Below are positions 60,172-64,000 of a stretch of DNA of 64,000 nucleotides, piece after piece. The DNA lies in the NCBI GenBank assembly GCA_963422285.2, contig OY729419.2, forward strand, positions 372,001-436,000. Direction: 5' to 3'. Both the position numbers and the translations under genes were made by a program. The notes beneath the pieces are model-generated. The model was not told where the DNA came from and ran no database searches. It saw nothing but the letters and a program-made list of their open reading frames with translations. Position 1 is the first letter of the stretch. The number at the start of each line of letters is the position of its first letter. The DNA comes from VXYL01 sp963422285 (lineage in GTDB: Bacteria > Pseudomonadota > Gammaproteobacteria > Pseudomonadales > Azotimanducaceae).

Positions 60172-62495
60172 TGGTTGATCTCGACTAGCAGGTCGAGCGC
60201 CGCGTCGAAACTAGGCGCGATTTCCAGGGCGAGCACCACTTGACGGCGCGCTGCCTCGGTGTCTCCAAGGCTATGATACGCCCGTGCCAGGCGGTAGTGG
60301 GCAGCAGCGGCATCGTAGGGATCAAGGGACTGGTAGGCGAGGTATTCGGCCAGCGCTTCGTCGGCGCGGCCGGCGGCCAGCAGCCGATCGCCGAGGCGCA
60401 CCCTGTGCTCGCCATCCAGAGGCGCGACCAAGGCCAGGGCACGACGTACGGCCAGCGCTTCGTCGGCGCGGTGTGCGCTCTCCAGCCAGTCGGCGAGTTG
60501 GGCCAGCGGCGCGATCATCCGCCCGCCGGCGCGCCAGTACGTCGTCAGCGTATCGATTGCGCCAGCGCGATCGCCGAGTCGGTGCTGCGCTTGCGCGAGG
60601 ATCGGATAGGGGCTCGGCGGGTCGATGGCATACGGATAGGCGGCAATGGCGCGCTGCGCGGCGTCCATCGCCGCGGTCCAGTTCCTCGTCGCCAGCGCAT
60701 CCCGGGTCTGGGCGAGAGCCGCGTGGAACGCGGCGGCGTCTATGCCCTGGAAACGCTCCGACAAGTACGACGCGAACGCCCCATCCAAGGCTTCCGGCTC
60801 CATTGCCAATGCGGTGCGAATGGCGCTCGCCGTGTCCGCGCCTTGAGCGTAGGCGGCGAGCATGCGAGCCAGCGCCTCGAAGCCGTGGGCAGCGGCGAGG
60901 TGCTCGCAGATCAGGCCTGCCTGGACGTAGGAGACGGCGACTTGGCCCGGGTAGCGGGGCCGGATGAAGCCCTCGTCAAGATCGGCGACCGGCAGCAACC
61001 GGCCTTCCCGGTGGGCCTCGACGACCGCCAAGGGCACGGCCCGGCGGGGCGGCGGGGCGGCGACATCCCCGCCGTCTTCCGGATCGTCTTGCCGAGGAGA
61101 TGCGGGCGCGGCTTGGCGTCCCGTCGGATCGTCGTGTCCAGGCGATGCTGCAGCAGCGCGGCGGGTCGCCGGATCGTCATCGGCGCGAAACCGGCTTGGT
61201 CCGGTCTGCCACTCTTCCAGCACGGAGACGCCTTCGCTGAACCAGCGCGATACGCGATTGTCGGTGGCGCCCAGGGTCACCACATGGGCGATCTCGTGCC
61301 ATAGTACGCTGGCCCAGTCGAACCCTTCGTCCACGCCCCGGGCGGAAGGGCTGTTCATGGCCACCACCGGGCCGAAAGTGGCGCCGAGGATGCCGATTCC
61401 AGGCAGTCCAGAGGTGCGCACGGCGAAGTCCTCGTGCAGGGGATACAGTTCGACCGCCACCGGTTCGGCGAGCATGAAGCCGTAGCGCTTGCCGATGATG
61501 CGCAAGCCGTCGGCAACCAGTTCGCGCACGTAGGGAGCGAGGGCGGCGGTTTCGGCCGGGTCGGTACGCAGCAGGAGACCCTCCTCCGTCCGCGTCTGCC
61601 AGCGATCCAGGCTGTCGAGCAGGCGCAGCGTGTTCACCGTCTCGACGTTGTAGCGATCGCCGCCGTAGGCGCGGGTGAGGATCAGGCGCGCCTCGGCGAA
61701 GCGGTTGAGGCGCAGCAGGTTGATGCCCAGGGTGGCATAGGCGCTCCACAGCCGCGGATCGATGGCGATGGCGCGTTCCAGCTGGGACACGGCCTGCCGG
61801 TAGCGTCGCGTCACGATATAGAAGTGGGCCACGGTCTCGAACAGCTTGCCGTAGCCGGGATGCAGTTCCAGGGCGCGTTCTTCCCACGGGCTCGGGGCCT
61901 TGCCGGCCAAGTGGTCCATGGCCGCGGCCAGGGACATGGCGTCCAGCCGGGGGCGGATGTCGGCTGCCGCCAACGGGCCAGCAAGCTCCTGATGCGCCCG
62001 TTCCATGTCGCCTGCCTCCAGCGCGAGGCGGGCAAGCAGCAGTTGCGCGCCGCGGTGTTCCGGTTCGATATCGAGGACTTCGCGGGCCAAGGTTTCGGCC
62101 CGGGCGTCGAAGCGTCCGAAGGCGACCTGCGCCAGCCCCATCCTGGCCTCGACATGTTGCGGATCCAGGGCGAGCGCTTCCTGGAACAGCGTTTCCGCAT
62201 CCGCTGGCAAGTGGGCGGCGGCGTACATTTCGCCCCAGCGCACCAGGATGTCCGGATCGTCAGGCGCGGCGGCGGCGGCGGCGCGGAAGTAGTCGTTGGC
62301 GACGAAGAAGTCGTCCAGCGCCCAAGCCGCTTCGGCGCGCACAAGGAACGAAGGATCCCGCAGCAGGGCGCGGTAGCAGGCGGCCGCCGCGGCGCGGTCG
62401 GCGCGTTCCAGATCGCGGCATTGCTCGACGCTGGCCTCTACGTTGGCGGTCGTCCAGGCGAGCAGCAGGCAGGTGGCGCGGATGGCGGCCTTCAT
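60168..62495 (-). CDS. TPR-repeat protein with HExxH peptidase-like domain
   Basis: This 775-residue protein has an N-terminal signal peptide (MKAAIRATCLLLAWTTANVE), tetratricopeptide repeats at about 40-290 and again at 620-770, and a central zincin-like motif WHEIAHVVTLGATDNRVSRW (H400, E401, H404) with a downstream FSEGVSVLEE glutamate (gluzincin pattern). A low-complexity insert near residues 432-475 repeats the pattern DDPxxRxAAxASP two to three times. It probably acts in the periplasm, perhaps as a protease or protease-like scaffold for the MoxR system. It overlaps its neighbours by 4 nt on both sides. Peptidase activity is predicted, not shown. Confidence 0.82.
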   Translation of the reverse strand: MKAAIRATCLLLAWTTANVEASVEQCRDLERADRAAAAACYRALLRDPSFLVRAEAAWALDDFFVANDYFRAAAAAAPDDPDILVRWGEMYAAAHLPADAETLFQEALALDPQHVEARMGLAQVAFGRFDARAETLAREVLDIEPEHRGAQLLLARLALEAGDMERAHQELAGPLAAADIRPRLDAMSLAAAMDHLAGKAPSPWEERALELHPGYGKLFETVAHFYIVTRRYRQAVSQLERAIAIDPRLWSAYATLGINLLRLNRFAEARLILTRAYGGDRYNVETVNTLRLLDSLDRWQTRTEEGLLLRTDPAETAALAPYVRELVADGLRIIGKRYGFMLAEPVAVELYPLHEDFAVRTSGLPGIGILGATFGPVVAMNSPSARGVDEGFDWASVLWHEIAHVVTLGATDNRVSRWFSEGVSVLEEWQTGPSRFRADDDPATRRAAAASPGHDDPTGRQAAPASPRQDDPEDGGDVAAPPPRRAVPLAVVEAHREGRLLPVADLDEGFIRPRYPGQVAVSYVQAGLICEHLAAAHGFEALARMLAAYAQGADTASAIRTALAMEPEALDGAFASYLSERFQGIDAAAFHAALAQTRDALATRNWTAAMDAAQRAIAAYPYAIDPPSPYPILAQAQHRLGDRAGAIDTLTTYWRAGGRMIAPLAQLADWLESAHRADEALAVRRALALVAPLDGEHRVRLGDRLLAAGRADEALAEYLAYQSLDPYDAAAAHYRLARAYHSLGDTEAARRQVVLALEIAPSFDAALDLLVEINQ

Positions 62496-63460
62496 GGCCG
62501 AGTCGCTTCTTCTGCAAGAGGGGCGAGTTGCTGCTGGTCTTTCGACTCTCGGCTGTCTCTTAGCTGGCGTTCGATAGGCGCGAGTTCCAGCAGCAGGCTT
62601 TGCAGGCGCGCAAAGTAGTCGTCTTCCGCCATGCCGCTTTTGCGCACCTTGAGTTGCTCGATTTCACGCAGCAACTCGCCTTGGCGCTTGGCGAGGGGGT
62701 CGAGCGCCGGGTCGAACTGCCGCCATTGGTCGCCGATGCTTTCTTCGGCCACGACAGCAAGCAGGAAGGAGGTCGCCGACCCTTCCCGCCGCGGATGCTC
62801 GGTGGCGATGCGCTGATGGCTCCGGTAGTGGTCGGCCACGGCCCGCTCGGCGAAACGGAATGCCTCCTCGGCGGAGACGCGCTGGTCCTTGTCGGCATCC
62901 GCGCTCGGATCGACCAAGGCATCAGCCCAAAAGCCCCCGAACGCCACCGCATTGCGCTCCCGCCCGTCGCGGGTAGCGGTGATGATGGCGCGTGCATCGC
63001 GCTGCAGCGGCTCGATGGCGGCACCGCTGGCGCTGGTGGCGATCACCACCAGTTGGCGCTTCGCAGTCAGCGCAGCCAGCCATGCGGCCAGATCGTCGGC
63101 GGTGGGATCCGGCCCCGGCACGTTGAACCGATAGTGCTCGTCGTCCCAGGAGCCGTGGCCGATCAGCTGCACGATGACGGCATCGTCGACCCCTGCTGCA
63201 GCGGCAATTTCGGCGATGGCGGCTCGAATATCCTCGCGCCGCGCACCGTCGCCGACGAGCAGGGACACTGCGGCGCCCACGGCCTTGGCCTCAGTGGCAG
63301 CGGCGTCGGCCTGGGCGATAAACGCCTCGGCGTAGTCCGGTTCGCCGCCCAGACCGGCGACGATCAGCATGCGAGTGTCCGCGCCGGCAGCGGCCGCAGC
63401 CAGCACGGCGAGGATGGCTAGATGCCGCCCCAGATTCGACGCAGCGACCATTCGGCGCAT
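62492..63460 (-). CDS. Caspase/C13-like protein with Ser at the nucleophile position
   Basis: This protein of about 322 residues has a signal peptide (HLAILAVLAAAAAGADTRML). Its caspase-hemoglobinase-like domain has the catalytic-His block VIVQLIGHGSWDDEHYRFN, and the expected Cys strand reads QLVVIATSASGAAIEPLQRD, with Ser/Thr instead of Cys. ARAIITATRDGRERNAVAF and an EF-hand-like DADKDQRVSAEEAF follow, and the C-terminus is a coiled coil (LLREIEQLKVRKSG). It may be an inactive or serine-using relative. ATG 63460 is used; ATG 63451 is possible. The start overlaps the upstream gene by 43 nt, and the stop overlaps the TPR gene by 4 nt. Confidence 0.7.
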   Translation of the reverse strand: MRRMVAASNLGRHLAILAVLAAAAAGADTRMLIVAGLGGEPDYAEAFIAQADAAATEAKAVGAAVSLLVGDGARREDIRAAIAEIAAAAGVDDAVIVQLIGHGSWDDEHYRFNVPGPDPTADDLAAWLAALTAKRQLVVIATSASGAAIEPLQRDARAIITATRDGRERNAVAFGGFWADALVDPSADADKDQRVSAEEAFRFAERAVADHYRSHQRIATEHPRREGSATSFLLAVVAEESIGDQWRQFDPALDPLAKRQGELLREIEQLKVRKSGMAEDDYFARLQSLLLELAPIERQLRDSRESKDQQQLAPLAEEATRP

Positions 63461-64000
63461 TTCAGCAACACCAGTAGAAGGTAGAAGAACGGCGCGTCCC
63501 AAAGCGGCAGCCGATGCCGCTCGCGAATACCGGCCCCGGTGAAGGCGATGGCTTCGCGCAGCCCGGCCAAATCGTCGGGTCGCCACACCTGGCCGCCAGT
63601 GGCCGTCGCGATGCGGGCCAGCAGGGCATCGTTGCGGGCGGCACCGAAGTGCTCGAGGTTGCGGGTTCCCACTTGGGCCAGCCGGGTGACGGTTTCGGCA
63701 GTGCCCAGCCCGCCAGCGACTTGCGCCGTCACGTCCACGCGGTAGATGCCCGGCGGCATCTGTTCGCTGCCCCCGATTGCTGCCACGGTCTTGCCGAACG
63801 CGCCTTCGCTGCCGATCCAGGGCAGCGATGTTTCGAATGCGGCACCGTCGGGCGGAGTGATGCGAGCCGTCACCGTGGCGTCGGCAAGGGGATCGAAACG
63901 GGCGTTCTTCCAAGCCACGCGCAGATTCAGCGCACCGCCTTGGGCAGCTACGGACAGTCGGCGCTGGGGTGCCGCGGCGCTGGCGAGGTGACGGACGAGC
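63418..64000 (-). CDS. Membrane protein of the MoxR cluster, C-terminal part (cut by window edge)
   Basis: The frame is open to the last base of the window, so the N-terminus lies outside. The 193 visible codons (plus stop) contain a beta-rich extracellular-type segment (ARITPPDGAAFETSLPWIG, then GIYRVDVTAQVAGGLGTAE), a THR/LEHFGAARNDALL region and a final hydrophobic helix APFFYLLLVLLKCAEWSLRR. This is the usual end of the large glutamine-amidotransferase/vWA-like membrane proteins that sit in MoxR-BatA operons. The assignment is by context and layout; no catalytic motif is in view. Confidence 0.6.
   Translation of the reverse strand, partial: LVRHLASAAAPQRRLSVAAQGGALNLRVAWKNARFDPLADATVTARITPPDGAAFETSLPWIGSEGAFGKTVAAIGGSEQMPPGIYRVDVTAQVAGGLGTAETVTRLAQVGTRNLEHFGAARNDALLARIATATGGQVWRPDDLAGLREAIAFTGAGIRERHRLPLWDAPFFYLLLVLLKCAEWSLRRIWGGI

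Noticed and set aside
1..64000. CRISPR arrays, rRNA and tRNA genes
   Set aside because: No regularly spaced direct repeats, and no recognisable tRNA arms or rRNA signature sequences, were found on reading both strands.

Overview
The window is a high-GC bacterial chromosome segment with tightly packed, mostly operonic genes. Gene content (LplT-PlsC fusion, ManA-type isomerase, MoxR/DUF58/DUF4175 cluster, omega-transaminases, phytanoyl-CoA dioxygenase, LLM oxidoreductase, many AAA/DUF4143 ATPases) suggests a proteobacterium, probably an uncultured gammaproteobacterium. The genus cannot be read from the sequence. No rRNA, tRNA or CRISPR array was seen.

1-29.5 kb is mainly a metabolic and repair backbone. 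An amino-sugar/flavin group (ribH, a GH20 hexosaminidase, a NahK-like kinase) is followed by an LplT-PlsC fusion. Then come mtnA with an EF-hand/ECF-sigma/anti-sigma/CnrX-like operon, and an Ada-AlkA fusion with a separate Ogt. After these are a phosphomannose isomerase-like gene, a metallo-beta-lactamase hydrolase, enoyl-CoA hydratase, malate dehydrogenase, Nudix and GNAT genes, a 1,383-residue SNF2 ATPase and a frameshifted AAA/nuclease gene. A GST gene overlaps by 1 nt an AhpD-like peroxidase gene. In that gene an in-frame UGA falls exactly on the second Cys of the CxxC-xxx-H motif and is followed by a bSECIS-like stem-loop, so it is a strong selenoprotein candidate. LLM oxidoreductase, DUF457, PhyH and arylsulfotransferase-like genes close the region.

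29.5-41 kb is an accessory region rich in debris. It holds an intact DUF4143 ATPase behind a perfect 19-bp inverted repeat, a complete IS1595-family element with 23-bp terminal repeats, and a PIN/AbrB toxin-antitoxin pair. It also holds remnants of a zinc alcohol dehydrogenase, a patatin, an IS1595 transposase, an IS5 transposase, a DUF4143 ATPase and an AAA ATPase. Between them are an intact nitroreductase, amidase and omega-transaminase.

41-51.2 kb is a four-gene, single-strand cluster. A DUF4143 ATPase overlaps by 4 nt a 1,352-residue protein with an N-terminal NACHT-like P-loop NTPase and a C-terminal PD-(D/E)XK nuclease motif, followed by YhaO/SbcD-like and YhaN/SbcC-like genes. Its middle portion is clearly more AT-rich than the surroundings. 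This is the best candidate here for an undescribed defence system.

51.4-64 kb holds a second omega-transaminase and then a long minus-strand operon: a membrane protein cut by the window edge, a caspase/C13-like protein with Ser in place of the nucleophilic Cys, a TPR/HExxH protein, MoxR ATPase, DUF58, BatA-like and DUF4175 proteins. Several junctions are 4-nt stop/start overlaps. This is a MoxR-type envelope or chaperone system of unknown substrate.
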